DNA from: Serratia microhaemolytica
Lineage (GTDB): Bacteria; Pseudomonadota; Gammaproteobacteria; Enterobacterales; Enterobacteriaceae
Length of the DNA: 64,000 bases
Direction of reading: 5' to 3'
Assembly: GCF_004011885.1 (NCBI RefSeq)
Contig: NZ_ML137209.1
Coordinates: 54,079 to 118,078 of the forward strand
In this document: positions 41,850 to 55,524 of the stretch, piece after piece
Numbering within the stretch: the stretch's first letter is position 1
Layout of the letters: each line of letters starts with the position of its first letter
Notes under the pieces: generated by a model
Databases searched by the model: none
What the model was told of the DNA's origin: nothing
Seen by the model: only the letters and a program-made list of their open reading frames with translations
Translations under genes and position numbers: made by a program

Positions 41850-42758
41850 CTAGAAGTACCCTTGACGCTTTTTAAGCTCCATCGAACCAGACTGATCCCG
41901 ATCAATCAGACGCCCCTGACGTTCGCTGGTGGTCGAGAGCTGCATCTCTTCAATGATCGCCTCAACACTTTGTGCTGACGACTCAATCGCACCAGTGAGA
42001 GGCCAACAGCCGAGGGTGCGAAAACGCACCATCCGAGCATTGATCGCCTCGCCGGGTTGCAACTCAATCCGTTGATCATCCACCATCAACAGTTGACCAT
42101 CGCGCTCAATCACTGGACGCGGTTTAGCCAGATAAAGAGGAACAATATCTATTTTTTCCAAAAAAATATATTGCCAGACATCCAACTCAGTCCAATTTGA
42201 CAGCGGAAAAACCCGAATGCTCTCGCCCTGATTGATCTGCCCATTATAATTACGCCACAGCTCGGGCCGTTGCTTCTTAGGCTCCCAACGGTGAAAGCGA
42301 TCACGAAACGAATATATCCGCTCCTTAGCACGGGATTTTTCCTCATCACGCCGCGCACCACCAAACGCTGCGTCAAACGCGTAGTGATCCAACGCCTGCT
42401 TAAGTCCCTCAGTTTTCATGATATCAGTATGCTTAGCACTACCATGAACGAATGGATTAATCCCCATCGCGATCCCTTCTGGATTGCGATGCACCAACAA
42501 CCTCACCCCATAGCGTGCTGCACATTGATCACGAAATTGATACATCTCGCGAAATTTCCAACCGGTATCGACATGCAGCAATGGAAATGGCAGCGTTCCC
42601 GGATAGAATGCCTTGCGCGCCAAATGCAGCAACACACTGGAATCTTTGCCGATCGAATAAAGCATCACCGGATTGCTAAACTCAGCTGCAACCTCGCGAA
42701 TAATATGAATACTCTCCGCCTCCAACTGCTGCAAATGGGTCAGTTCTCTTTCTACCAT
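41850..42758 (-). CDS. cysD: CysD, ATP sulfurylase small (catalytic) subunit
   Basis: A 302-aa PP-loop enzyme, as in E. coli. With CysN it forms adenosine 5'-phosphosulfate from ATP and sulfate. [18 protein letters not shown] is the PP-loop region, [20 protein letters not shown] the second motif, and [13 protein letters not shown] the third. The start is ATG 42758 with AAGGAG 5 nt upstream, matching the length of the family; the frame stays open to 42875. It is the first gene of the cysD-cysNC operon and divergent from iap. Confidence 0.97.
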   Translation of the reverse strand: MVERELTHLQQLEAESIHIIREVAAEFSNPVMLYSIGKDSSVLLHLARKAFYPGTLPFPLLHVDTGWKFREMYQFRDQCAARYGVRLLVHRNPEGIAMGINPFVHGSAKHTDIMKTEGLKQALDHYAFDAAFGGARRDEEKSRAKERIYSFRDRFHRWEPKKQRPELWRNYNGQINQGESIRVFPLSNWTELDVWQYIFLEKIDIVPLYLAKPRPVIERDGQLLMVDDQRIELQPGEAINARMVRFRTLGCWPLTGAIESSAQSVEAIIEEMQLSTTSERQGRLIDRDQSGSMELKKRQGYF

Positions 42759-43380
42759 CACCACTCCTTCCACCCAACTACGTCTCTGCCACCTGACAGG
42801 CGTTAAGCCAACCCGAGAGCAAGAACAAAGATCATCTGCACTCGGTAACCCTCGAGCAAGCAACAAAACCGCCACCGCTTGCCGCTAACATCCGCTGACT
42901 ATACGAGGCAACCACTGGACGACGAAATGATGAATGGGCATGAGTAGTTACTTTTTGGAATATAAAACGCCAAAAAAGCAGCAAAAAGATAAATAAATGT
43001 GAAATTAAGAAAATAAAAGTTTGTGTAATCTGTGGCAACACTTCATACTGGGCGCCGAGAATTAACTGGCCTTATCGCAGGAAAAGAGAGCTACACCTTC
43101 TGATCTGGCGAAATTTTTGGCCTTATAATCAATGCACTGCGTGCTTAATGAATTAACTGCTTGATGGATTGACTGTTTGACGAGTTGCACCCGCACTCAG
43201 TAGCACACTCTCTGCACAGTACTCTCAAAGCGATACCGCCATCATGGTCTACTGCCCCAGTTTTAGCTGTCATTAACGCCTGTTGGTGACCACTCGGGTA
43301 GCGTGTAACAAAGCCCGTCTGGCGGCATCTACTTGTTCATTTTTGCCGCTTTAATACCGTTTACTTAGGATATTTTTGGT
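42759..43380. other. cysD-iap divergent spacer
   Basis: A 622-bp gene-free region between cysD and iap. It contains a strong inverted repeat (see 42952-42976) and an A/T-rich patch around 42970-43020. In E. coli K-12 the CRISPR array lies beyond iap; no repeat-spacer pattern is visible on either side here. Confidence 0.5.
42952..42976. promoter_or_regulatory. Inverted repeat upstream of cysD, possible operator
   Basis: TTTTTGG and CCAAAAA are perfect inverted copies separated by 11 nt, and the spacer contains AATATAAAA. It lies about 195 bp upstream of the cysD start. The cysteine regulator CysB binds AT-rich sites upstream of cys promoters, so this is a candidate, but CysB sites are too degenerate to call by eye. 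Confidence 0.3.
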
Positions 43381-47422
<4,042 letters not shown>

Positions 47423-47476
47423 GCACAGTTTCAGTATCATGCCCAGCCCTTTCGTCACTTGTGGAGTAACACAACT

Positions 47477-47752
47477 ATGGCTCGCGTAACTGTGCAAGAC
47501 GCAGTAGAGAAAATTGGTAACCGTTTTGACCTGGTATTAGTTGCCGCGCGTCGCGCACGCCAAATGCAAACTGCAGGAAAAGATGCTCTGGTGCCAGAAG
47601 AGAATGACAAACCCACCGTTATCGCCCTGCGTGAAATTGAAGAAGGGTTAATTAACAACAAGATTCTTGACGCACGTGAGCGCCAGGAACAGCAAGAGCA
47701 GGAAGCCGCAGAACTGAAAGCGGTTACCGCAATTGCTGAAGGCCGTCGTTAA
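47477..47752 (+). CDS. rpoZ: RpoZ, RNA polymerase omega subunit
   Basis: A 91-aa protein, as in E. coli. It wraps the beta' C-terminus, helps assemble RNA polymerase and forms part of a ppGpp site. [20 protein letters not shown] and the highly charged [18 protein letters not shown] tail are typical. The start is ATG 47477 with GGAG 10 nt upstream, 54 nt after gmk. Confidence 0.97.
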   Translation: MARVTVQDAVEKIGNRFDLVLVAARRARQMQTAGKDALVPEENDKPTVIALREIEEGLINNKILDARERQEQQEQEAAELKAVTAIAEGRR

Positions 47753-47770
47753 TTCTCTGGTGGGCCTGCC

Positions 47771-49879
47771 TTGTACCTGTTTGAGAGCCTGAATCAGCTT
47801 ATTCAACGTTATCTGCCAACTGAGCAGATTAAACGGCTTGAACAGGCCTATCTTGTTGCGCGTGATGCACATCAGGGGCAGACGCGCTCGAGTGGCGAGC
47901 CTTACATTACCCATCCGGTTGCTGTCGCTTGCATCCTCGCCGAGATGCGCCTTGATCATGAAACATTAATTGCCGCCCTGCTGCACGATGTGATCGAGGA
48001 TACCTCAACCACCTACCAAGACATTGAGCGGCTATTTGGCAAAAGCGTCGCTGAGTTGGTTGAGGGCGTCTCCAAGCTGGATAAACTGAAATTCCAGGAC
48101 AAAAAAGAAGCACAGGCGGAGAACTTCCGCAAGATGGTCATGGCAATGGTGCAGGATATCCGCGTGATCCTGATCAAACTGGCCGACCGAACCCACAACA
48201 TGCGCACTCTCGGCTCACTACGCACCGATAAACGGCGACGCATCGCCCGAGAAACACTAGAGATCTATAGCCCACTCGCGCACCGGCTCGGTATTCACAA
48301 TCTGAAAACTGAACTGGAAGAGCTTGGTTTTGAAGCCCTGTATCCCAACCGCTACCGCGTGATCAAAGCGGTGGTGAAATCGGCACGCGGCAATCGCAAA
48401 GAGATGATCCAGCGCATCCTGGATGAGATCGAAGGTCGTTTGATCGAAGCGGGCATCCCCTGTCGGGTCAGCGGGCGTGAGAAACATCTGTATTCGATCT
48501 ACTGCAAGATGCATCTCAAAGAGCAACGTTTTCACTCGATCATGGATATTTACGCCTTCCGTGTCATTGTCGCAGATGTCGATACCTGCTACCGCGTATT
48601 AGGCCAGGTACACAGCCTATACAAACCACGCCCTGGTAGAGTGAAAGATTATATTGCCATCCCCAAAGCCAACGGTTACCAATCGCTGCACACCTCGCTG
48701 ATCGGCCCGCATGGCGTACCGGTTGAAGTACAGATCCGCACCGAAGATATGGATCAAATGGCAGAGATGGGGGTCGCTGCCCACTGGGCTTACAAGCAGT
48801 CGGGCGAAAATAATGGCACCACAGCACAAATCCGTGCACAACGCTGGATGCAAAGTCTGCTCGAACTACAACAAAGCGCTGGCAGCTCATTTGAATTTAT
48901 CGAAAGCGTCAAATCTGATCTGTTCCCAGATGAGATTTACGTTTTTACCCCGAAAGGGCGCATCGTCGAATTGGCAGCAGGCGCAACACCAGTCGATTTT
49001 GCCTACGCAGTTCACACTGACATTGGCAATGCCTGCGTTGGAGCGCGTGTTGATCGCCAGCCCTATCCACTCTCACAGCCACTCAATAGTGGCCAGACGG
49101 TCGAAATCATCACTGCCCCTGGTGCGCGGCCAAACGCCGCCTGGTTGAACTTTGTCGTCAGCTCCAAAGCCAGAACCCGCATCCGCCAGATGTTAAAAAA
49201 CCTGAAACGGGAAGATTCGATCATTCTTGGTCGCCGCCTGCTCAACCACGCATTGGGTGGCAATCGCAAACTTGCCGAGATCCCGAGCGAGAATATTCAG
49301 CATGAGCTGGATCGAATGAAGCTGGCCAGCTTAGAAGATCTACTGGCAGAGATTGGTTTGGGGAATGCCATGAGTGTGGTCGTCGCGAAAAACCTGCTCG
49401 GTGAAAGCTCCAGTTTCAGCGCTGGCGCTAATGCACAGAATCTGGCGATCAAAGGGGCTGAAGGGGTGCTGGTTACCTTTGCCAAATGCTGTCACCCGAT
49501 CCCGGGTGATCCGATTGTCGCCCACATCAGCCCAGGCAAAGGGTTGGTAATTCACCATGAATCCTGCCGCAACATTCGTGGCTACCAGAAAGAGCCAGAA
49601 AAATTCATGGCAGTAGAGTGGGAAGCTAGCGTCAAACAGGAGTTTATCGCGGAAATCAAAGTCGACATGTACAACAATCAGGGAGCACTGGCTAGCCTCA
49701 CCGCCGCGATCAATGCTACTGAATCGAATATTCAGAGTCTGAACACTGAAGAGAAAGAGGGGCGAACCTACAGCGTGTTTATCCGGTTAACCACCCGTGA
49801 TCGTGTCCATTTGGCAAACATTATGCGTAAGATCCGCATCATGCCAGATGTGATTAAAGTTAACCGTAACCGCAACTAA
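47771..49879 (+). CDS. spoT: SpoT, bifunctional (p)ppGpp synthetase/hydrolase
   Basis: A 702-aa RelA/SpoT homologue, identical in length to E. coli. The HD hydrolase domain has HPVAVACILAEM and ALLHDVIEDT (~72). The weaker synthetase domain has RVKDYIAIPKANGYQSLHTS. A TGS domain, a conserved cysteine segment (AKCCHPIPGD) and a C-terminal ACT domain (VDMYNNQGALASLTAAIN) follow. The start is TTG at 47771, the same codon E. coli spoT uses; it lies 18 nt after rpoZ. Confidence 0.97.
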   Translation: MYLFESLNQLIQRYLPTEQIKRLEQAYLVARDAHQGQTRSSGEPYITHPVAVACILAEMRLDHETLIAALLHDVIEDTSTTYQDIERLFGKSVAELVEGVSKLDKLKFQDKKEAQAENFRKMVMAMVQDIRVILIKLADRTHNMRTLGSLRTDKRRRIARETLEIYSPLAHRLGIHNLKTELEELGFEALYPNRYRVIKAVVKSARGNRKEMIQRILDEIEGRLIEAGIPCRVSGREKHLYSIYCKMHLKEQRFHSIMDIYAFRVIVADVDTCYRVLGQVHSLYKPRPGRVKDYIAIPKANGYQSLHTSLIGPHGVPVEVQIRTEDMDQMAEMGVAAHWAYKQSGENNGTTAQIRAQRWMQSLLELQQSAGSSFEFIESVKSDLFPDEIYVFTPKGRIVELAAGATPVDFAYAVHTDIGNACVGARVDRQPYPLSQPLNSGQTVEIITAPGARPNAAWLNFVVSSKARTRIRQMLKNLKREDSIILGRRLLNHALGGNRKLAEIPSENIQHELDRMKLASLEDLLAEIGLGNAMSVVVAKNLLGESSSFSAGANAQNLAIKGAEGVLVTFAKCCHPIPGDPIVAHISPGKGLVIHHESCRNIRGYQKEPEKFMAVEWEASVKQEFIAEIKVDMYNNQGALASLTAAINATESNIQSLNTEEKEGRTYSVFIRLTTRDRVHLANIMRKIRIMPDVIKVNRNRN

Positions 49880-49887
49880 TTGCCGCT

Positions 49888-50586
49888 ATGAGTCCTGAAC
49901 GCCACGCACGCATCCGCGCAATGCTGGCCACACGCCAGCCGGATCTCACCCTCTGTCTGGAACAGGTACATAAACCGCACAACGTCTCGGCAATTATGCG
50001 CACTGCTGATGCTGTCGGCGTGCATCAGGTACACGCTGTCTGGCATGGTTCACGCATCCGTACTCATGCCTCATCGGCAGCAGGCAGCAACAGTTGGGTC
50101 AGTGTCAAAACCCACCCGACGATTGAGCAAGCAATCACGGCACTGAAACAACAGGGTATGCAAATACTGGCAACCCACCTCTCTGAACGTGCAGTTGATT
50201 TCCGCTCGATCGACTACACCCGCCCAAGCTGTATCCTGCTCGGGCAGGAGAAAAGCGGTATCACGGCCGAAGCGCTCGCCTTGGCTGATCACCAGATCAT
50301 CATCCCGATGCTCGGCATGGTGCAATCACTGAACGTCTCAGTTGCAGCAGCACTGATCCTGTATGAAGCACAACGCCAGCGGCAAAATGCGGGTATGTAC
50401 CAGCGTGATCACAGCCTACTTGATAGCGAAGAGCAGCAGCGCCTGCTGTTTGAAGGCGGTTACCCGGTGCTGGCAAAACTGGCAAAACGCAAAGGACTCG
50501 CGCGCCCCAACATCAACAGTGCTGGAGAACTGATCGCCAGCGCTGAATGGTGGCGTGCCATGCAGAGCAGCGGAGTGCAGCGATGA
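49888..50586 (+). CDS. trmH: TrmH, tRNA (guanosine-18-2'-O)-methyltransferase
   Basis: A 232-aa SPOUT methyltransferase (E. coli 229) that methylates ribose of G18 in the D loop of tRNAs using S-adenosylmethionine. HKPHNVSAIMRTADAVGVHQ (with the catalytic arginine) and the knot motifs LLGQEKSGIT and IPMLGMVQSLNVSVAAALIL are present. It starts 8 nt after spoT, and its TGA overlaps the recG ATG. Confidence 0.96.
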   Translation: MSPERHARIRAMLATRQPDLTLCLEQVHKPHNVSAIMRTADAVGVHQVHAVWHGSRIRTHASSAAGSNSWVSVKTHPTIEQAITALKQQGMQILATHLSERAVDFRSIDYTRPSCILLGQEKSGITAEALALADHQIIIPMLGMVQSLNVSVAAALILYEAQRQRQNAGMYQRDHSLLDSEEQQRLLFEGGYPVLAKLAKRKGLARPNINSAGELIASAEWWRAMQSSGVQR

Positions 50587-52664
50587 AAGGGCAAATGCTG
50601 GACGCACTGCCACTCAGCACACTGACTGGTGTCGGCGCCAGTCAACTGAGTAAACTGGCCAAAATTGGCCTGCACACCCTACAAGATCTGCTGCTCCACT
50701 TGCCATTACGCTATGAAGATCGCACCCGATTATATCTGATCGCCAGTCTGCGCCCAGGCGTGGTAGCGACCGTTGAAGGCGAAGTGCTCTACTGCGATAT
50801 CAGCACTGGGCGTCGCCGAATGCTGGTCTGCAATATCAGCGACGGCAGCGGCAGCATGACGTTACGCTTCTTCAACTTCAACGCTGCCATGAAAAACAGC
50901 CTGGCAATCGGCAAACGCATCACCGCTTATGGTGAAGCAAAACGCGGCGCTCATGGCTTAGAGATGATCCACCCGGAGTATCGGCTACAAGGTGAAAATA
51001 GCGTACTCCAGTTGCAACAGGCACTGACACCGGTCTACCCCACCACTGAAGGCGTGCGCCAAGCAACGCTACGTAAGCTCACCGACCAAGTGTTACAACT
51101 ATTGGAAACCTGCCCGATCGCCGAACTGCTGCCTGCCGAACTCAGCCACGGCCTACTCAGCCTGCCAGCGGCATTGCAAATCCTGCACCACCCCCCTGCT
51201 GATGTACAACTGGTCGATCTGGAGCAAGGCAAACACCCGGCACAACAGCGCCTGATCCTGGAAGAGTTACTGGCGCACAATCTCAGTATGCTGGCAGTAC
51301 GGGCAGGTGTTCAACGCTATAAAGCACTGCCATTAGCCGCCAATGATCAGTTAAAAACCGACTTCCTCAAACAGTTGCCATTCTCGCCGACCGCAGCACA
51401 ACTGCGTGTGGTAGCAGAAATCGAAGCCGATTTGGAACAAGCGCTACCAATGATGCGCCTGGTTCAAGGGGATGTCGGCTCAGGCAAAACGCTGGTCGCA
51501 GCACTGGCTGCGCTGCGAGCCATTGCGCACGGTAAACAAGTCGCGCTAATGGCGCCGACCGAACTACTGGCCGAGCAACACGCCAACAATTTCCGCCAAT
51601 GGTTTACTCCGCTGGGGATTGAAGTCGGCTGGCTGGCTGGCAAACAGAAAGGCAAAGCGCGTGCGACACAGCAACAGGCGATCAGCAGTGGCCAAGTCGC
51701 AATGGTCATCGGCACCCATGCCATGTTTCAGGAACAGGTCGAGTTTAACAGCCTGGCGCTGGTGATCATTGATGAACAGCACCGCTTTGGTGTCCACCAG
51801 CGGTTAGCATTATGGGAAAAAGGCGCTGAACAGGGGCGACACGCCCATCAACTGATCATGACCGCTACCCCGATTCCTCGTACTCTGGCCATGACCGCCT
51901 ATGCCGATCTTGACACCTCAGTGATCGACCAACTGCCGCCCGGGCGAACCCCCGTCACAACGGTAGCGATCCCGGATACACGCCGTGAAGAAGTGATTGC
52001 ACGCGTCAAACAGGCCAGCCTATCGGAAGGGCGACAAGCTTATTGGGTCTGCACCCTGATCGAACAGTCAGAACTACTGGCAGCGCAAGCAGCAGAAGCC
52101 ACCTGGCAGGAACTGACCAGCGCGCTACCGGAACTGCGCATTGGCCTGGTTCATGGCCGCATGAAAGCAAGCGAGAAGCAGGCCGTCATGCACGCATTCA
52201 AACAGGGCGAACTGCAACTGCTGGTTGCCACCACCGTGATTGAGGTCGGTGTTGATGTGCCAAACGCCAGCCTAATGATCATCGAAAACCCGGAACGACT
52301 CGGATTAGCCCAACTACACCAATTACGTGGCCGGGTTGGGCGAGGTGCCATCGCCTCACACTGCGTACTGTTATACAAAACACCACTGAGCAAAACCGCA
52401 CAACGACGGCTGCAAGTGCTGCGTGACAGCAACGACGGCTTTGTAATTGCACAACAAGATCTGGAGATCCGTGGCCCAGGCGAACTGCTCGGCACACGGC
52501 AAACCGGCAGTGTAAACTTCAAAGTGGCACAGCTACTGCGCGATCAAGCGATGATCCCGCAAGTGCAACGCATAGCGCGCCACATTCACCAGCACTATCC
52601 TCAGCACGCACAAGCGCTGATCGAACGCTGGTTGCCGGAGACAGCACGCTACTCAAATGCCTAA
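50583..52664 (+). CDS. recG: RecG, ATP-dependent branch-migration helicase
   Basis: A 693-aa protein, identical in length to E. coli. It remodels stalled forks, R-loops and Holliday junctions. An N-terminal wedge/OB domain (~1-160) precedes superfamily 2 motifs: Walker A GDVGSGKT (~302), DEQHRFG, TATPIPRT, and LHQLRGRVGRG. A TRG motif region follows near NDGFVIAQQDLEIRGPGELL. The start ATG (50583) overlaps the trmH TGA (ATGA). The frame is open upstream to 50547, but this overlap is the enteric arrangement. Confidence 0.97.
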   Translation: MKGQMLDALPLSTLTGVGASQLSKLAKIGLHTLQDLLLHLPLRYEDRTRLYLIASLRPGVVATVEGEVLYCDISTGRRRMLVCNISDGSGSMTLRFFNFNAAMKNSLAIGKRITAYGEAKRGAHGLEMIHPEYRLQGENSVLQLQQALTPVYPTTEGVRQATLRKLTDQVLQLLETCPIAELLPAELSHGLLSLPAALQILHHPPADVQLVDLEQGKHPAQQRLILEELLAHNLSMLAVRAGVQRYKALPLAANDQLKTDFLKQLPFSPTAAQLRVVAEIEADLEQALPMMRLVQGDVGSGKTLVAALAALRAIAHGKQVALMAPTELLAEQHANNFRQWFTPLGIEVGWLAGKQKGKARATQQQAISSGQVAMVIGTHAMFQEQVEFNSLALVIIDEQHRFGVHQRLALWEKGAEQGRHAHQLIMTATPIPRTLAMTAYADLDTSVIDQLPPGRTPVTTVAIPDTRREEVIARVKQASLSEGRQAYWVCTLIEQSELLAAQAAEATWQELTSALPELRIGLVHGRMKASEKQAVMHAFKQGELQLLVATTVIEVGVDVPNASLMIIENPERLGLAQLHQLRGRVGRGAIASHCVLLYKTPLSKTAQRRLQVLRDSNDGFVIAQQDLEIRGPGELLGTRQTGSVNFKVAQLLRDQAMIPQVQRIARHIHQHYPQHAQALIERWLPETARYSNA

Positions 52665-52746
52665 CAGCGCTACTAGATAATGGCGTGAGCCATTTTCCCG
52701 TTCAAACTAGTTATGACCGTTTAACCGCCACGATATGAGGCCAGAC

Positions 52747-53664
52747 ATGAGCACACTAGGTCACCAACCCGATAATTCTTTAGTCTCAAACGCGTTTGGT
52801 TTTTTACGCTTTCCACTTAACTTCATGCCCTACGACAGCGATGCCCAGTGGGTGATCACCGGCATTCCATTCGATATGGCAACCTCGGGGCGTGCCGGTG
52901 GTCGACATGGCCCAGCCGCAATCCGCCAGGTATCGACCAACCTTGCCTGGGAGAGCGCGCGCTGGCCGTGGAACTTTAAACTGCGCGAACGGTTAAATGT
53001 GGTTGACTGTGGTGACATCGTATTTGATTTTGGTGATGCGCAAGATATGTGCAACAAACTCCAAGCTCATGCAGAAAAACTGCTACAGGCCGGTAAACGG
53101 ATGCTCAGCTTTGGCGGCGACCACTTCGTAACCCTGCCGCTACTGCGTGCGCACGCCAAATATTTTGGCAAAATGGCACTGGTACACTTCGATGCCCACA
53201 CCGACACCTACGCGAACGGTAGCCAGTTTGACCACGGCACCATGTTCTACCACGCCCCCAACGAAGGCTTAATCGATCCTCATCACTCAGTGCAGATCGG
53301 CATTCGTACTGAATTCAAGCGCAACAACGGCTTCACCGTGCTGGATGCGGCACAAGTCAATGACCGTACCGTGGATGACCTGCTGGCGCAGATCACACAG
53401 GTAGTGGGTGATCTACCGGTTTATCTCACCTTCGATATTGACTGCCTGGATCCGGCATTTGCCCCTGGCACTGGCACACCGGTGATTGGTGGCTTAACCA
53501 GCGATCGCGCACTCAAACTGGTACGCGGTATGCAGTCACTCAATATTGTTGGCATGGATGTGGTTGAAGTGGCACCCGCTTATGACCAATCCGAAATTAC
53601 CGCACTGGCCGCCGCAACCTTGGGGCTAGAGATGCTCTACCTACAGGCCGCCAAACAGCGCTAA
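52747..53664 (+). CDS. speB: SpeB, agmatinase
   Basis: A 305-aa ureohydrolase (E. coli 306) that splits agmatine into putrescine and urea. Binuclear manganese ligands are in [15 protein letters not shown] and [16 protein letters not shown]. The start is ATG 52747 (MSTLGHQ) with GAGG 6 nt upstream; an in-frame ATG at 52735 is less likely. speA, usually directly upstream, is absent from the window, so the arginine decarboxylase step must be encoded elsewhere or missing. Confidence 0.96.
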   Translation: MSTLGHQPDNSLVSNAFGFLRFPLNFMPYDSDAQWVITGIPFDMATSGRAGGRHGPAAIRQVSTNLAWESARWPWNFKLRERLNVVDCGDIVFDFGDAQDMCNKLQAHAEKLLQAGKRMLSFGGDHFVTLPLLRAHAKYFGKMALVHFDAHTDTYANGSQFDHGTMFYHAPNEGLIDPHHSVQIGIRTEFKRNNGFTVLDAAQVNDRTVDDLLAQITQVVGDLPVYLTFDIDCLDPAFAPGTGTPVIGGLTSDRALKLVRGMQSLNIVGMDVVEVAPAYDQSEITALAAATLGLEMLYLQAAKQR

Positions 53665-53719
53665 CCACCGAACTGCCGGCTGCCCGATCACCCGGCAGTA
53701 GCAACATAATGAGCAAAAA

Positions 53720-54580
53720 ATGCAGATAAAATCTTCACTACGGTTAAACAAATATATCAGCGAGAGTGGTATCTGCTCGCGGCGTGATGCTGATCGTTAC
53801 ATTGAACAAGGGCTGGTGTTTATCAACGGTAAACGCGCCGACTTAGGCAGCCAGGTGATCGCGGGTGACATCGTTAAAGTCAATGGCCAACTGATCGAGC
53901 CACGTAACGCCGAAGATCTGGTGCTGATCGCACTCAACAAACCGGTAGGCATTGTCAGTACCACTGAAGAAACAGAGAAAGATAACATCGTCGACTTTGT
54001 GAACCACAGCAGCCGCATCTTCCCTATTGGACGACTGGATAAGGATTCACAAGGGTTAATCCTGCTGACAAACCACGGCGATCTGGTCAACAAAATTCTG
54101 CGTGCAGGTAATGAACACCAGAAAGAGTATCTCGTCACGGTCAACAAACCGGTCACTGAGGATTTTATCCGAGGATTAGCCGCCGGAGTGCCAATGCTTG
54201 GCACGGTAACCAAAAAATGCAAGGTGAAAAAAGAGGCGGCATTTGTCTTCCGTATTGTATTAATTCAAGGATTAAACCGCCAGATCCGTCGTATGTGTGA
54301 ACATTTTGGCTATGAAGTCACCAAACTGGAACGCATCCGTATTATGAATATCAGCCTGGCAGGTCTGCCGTTGGGCGAGTGGCGTGATTTAACCGACGAT
54401 GAGCTAATTGAACTGTTTAAACTACTGGAAGACTCATCCTCACAAGCAAAAGCGCCTGCAAAAGGCAGTACAAGCGGGAAAAAAAGCGCCACTCAGCGTC
54501 CGAAAGAGGGCAACAAACCCGCCAACCAACCGGCACGTAAACGCTTCACCCAACCAGGGCGCAAGAAGAAGCATAGGTAA
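53720..54580 (+). CDS. rluF: RluF, 23S rRNA pseudouridine-2604 synthase
   Basis: A 286-aa enzyme (E. coli 290) of the RsuA family that modifies U2604 of 23S rRNA and U35 of tRNA-Tyr. The N-terminal S4 domain reads [20 protein letters not shown]. The catalytic aspartate is in [10 protein letters not shown] (~106). [18 protein letters not shown] is also diagnostic. The C-terminus is a long basic tail rich in Lys, Pro and Ala ending GRKKKHR. The gene stands alone. Confidence 0.95.
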   Translation: MQIKSSLRLNKYISESGICSRRDADRYIEQGLVFINGKRADLGSQVIAGDIVKVNGQLIEPRNAEDLVLIALNKPVGIVSTTEETEKDNIVDFVNHSSRIFPIGRLDKDSQGLILLTNHGDLVNKILRAGNEHQKEYLVTVNKPVTEDFIRGLAAGVPMLGTVTKKCKVKKEAAFVFRIVLIQGLNRQIRRMCEHFGYEVTKLERIRIMNISLAGLPLGEWRDLTDDELIELFKLLEDSSSQAKAPAKGSTSGKKSATQRPKEGNKPANQPARKRFTQPGRKKKHR

Positions 54581-54767
54581 GCTGAAATCAGCAGCGCAAA
54601 CAAAAGAAAAAACCAGCATCATGTCGCTTAGCCCCAGAATAAGGGAATGTTATACCGGTAGCGATGACACCCGACATGATCGCCACGGCTGTCGATGTCA
54701 CAGAGCAACCGCTGATCATAGACAATAAGCCGATTATGGTTTGAGATGAGGGCGATCACTAACCCCG

Positions 54768-55511
54768 TCACGCAGGGTTAGCGATATCGATGAAAGTCAC
54801 CTCAAATCCGTGTTGACTGGCGAGCCACTCGCCCAATGCTTTTACGCCACCACGTTCGGTGGCATGGTGGCCAGCAGCAAAAAAGTGTAGCCCCATTTCA
54901 CGTGCGCTATGGATAGTCTGCTCTGAGACTTCACCACTGATAAACGCATCAACACCAAAACTGGCGGCACGGTCGATAAAACTCTGCCCACCACCGCTGC
55001 ACCAGGCTACGCGGCGAATATCTGTCGGTGCGTTATCACCGCAGTGCAGCACCGAACGACCAAGCGAGCTTTCAAGCCGTTGCCGCAATGCTGCCGCGCT
55101 GAGTGGTTGGCTAAATTCGCCATAAGGCAGCAGTGGTTCAATCAACCCTTTGCTTTCAATTCCCCACAGTTTTGCTAACTGCGCATTGTTGCCCAAGGTT
55201 GGATGGGCATCGAGCGGCAAATGGTAACCGTAAAGGTTGATGTCATGGCTGAGCAGCGTCTTCAACCGTCGGCGTTTCATACCTCGCACCACCGGCGCTT
55301 CCCCTTTCCAGAAATAACCGTGATGTACCACAATGGCATCTGCCTGCTGCTGCACCGCTGCCTCGATCAATGCTTGGCACGCAGTGACACCGGTGACAAT
55401 GCGCTGTACTTCCGCTCGTCCCTCTACTTGCAGGCCATTCGGTGCGTAATCCTGAAAGGCGCCACAATCCAATTCCCGATTCAGTAAACTCTCTAACTCT
55501 AGGTTATGCAT
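54768..55511 (-). CDS. ybgI: YbgI, NIF3-family metal-binding protein
   Basis: A 247-aa protein, the same length as in E. coli. YbgI forms a toroidal hexamer with a dinuclear metal site; it has been proposed to be a GTP cyclohydrolase-like or radiation-resistance factor, but its role is open. DYAPNGLQVEG, VHHGYFWKGE, YHLPLDAHPTLGNNAQLA and GHHATERGG carry the conserved histidine/aspartate/glutamate ligands. It starts 13 nt after the upstream phosphodiesterase gene, so the two are likely cotranscribed. Confidence 0.93.
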   Translation of the reverse strand: MHNLELESLLNRELDCGAFQDYAPNGLQVEGRAEVQRIVTGVTACQALIEAAVQQQADAIVVHHGYFWKGEAPVVRGMKRRRLKTLLSHDINLYGYHLPLDAHPTLGNNAQLAKLWGIESKGLIEPLLPYGEFSQPLSAAALRQRLESSLGRSVLHCGDNAPTDIRRVAWCSGGGQSFIDRAASFGVDAFISGEVSEQTIHSAREMGLHFFAAGHHATERGGVKALGEWLASQHGFEVTFIDIANPA

Positions 55512-55524
55512 TCTGTTTTCTCTG

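Noticed and set aside
42759..42875. N-terminal extension of cysD by 39 codons
   Set aside because: The extension is not conserved in the family, while ATG 42758 has a good ribosome site and gives exactly the usual 302 residues.
42759..43380. Possible CRISPR array beside iap, as in E. coli
   Set aside because: No regularly spaced direct repeats are visible on either side of iap and no cas genes are present.
53675..53700. CTGCCGG/CCGGCAG inverted repeat after speB as a terminator
   Set aside because: Only 7 bp of stem and no T-run, so not listed as a feature.
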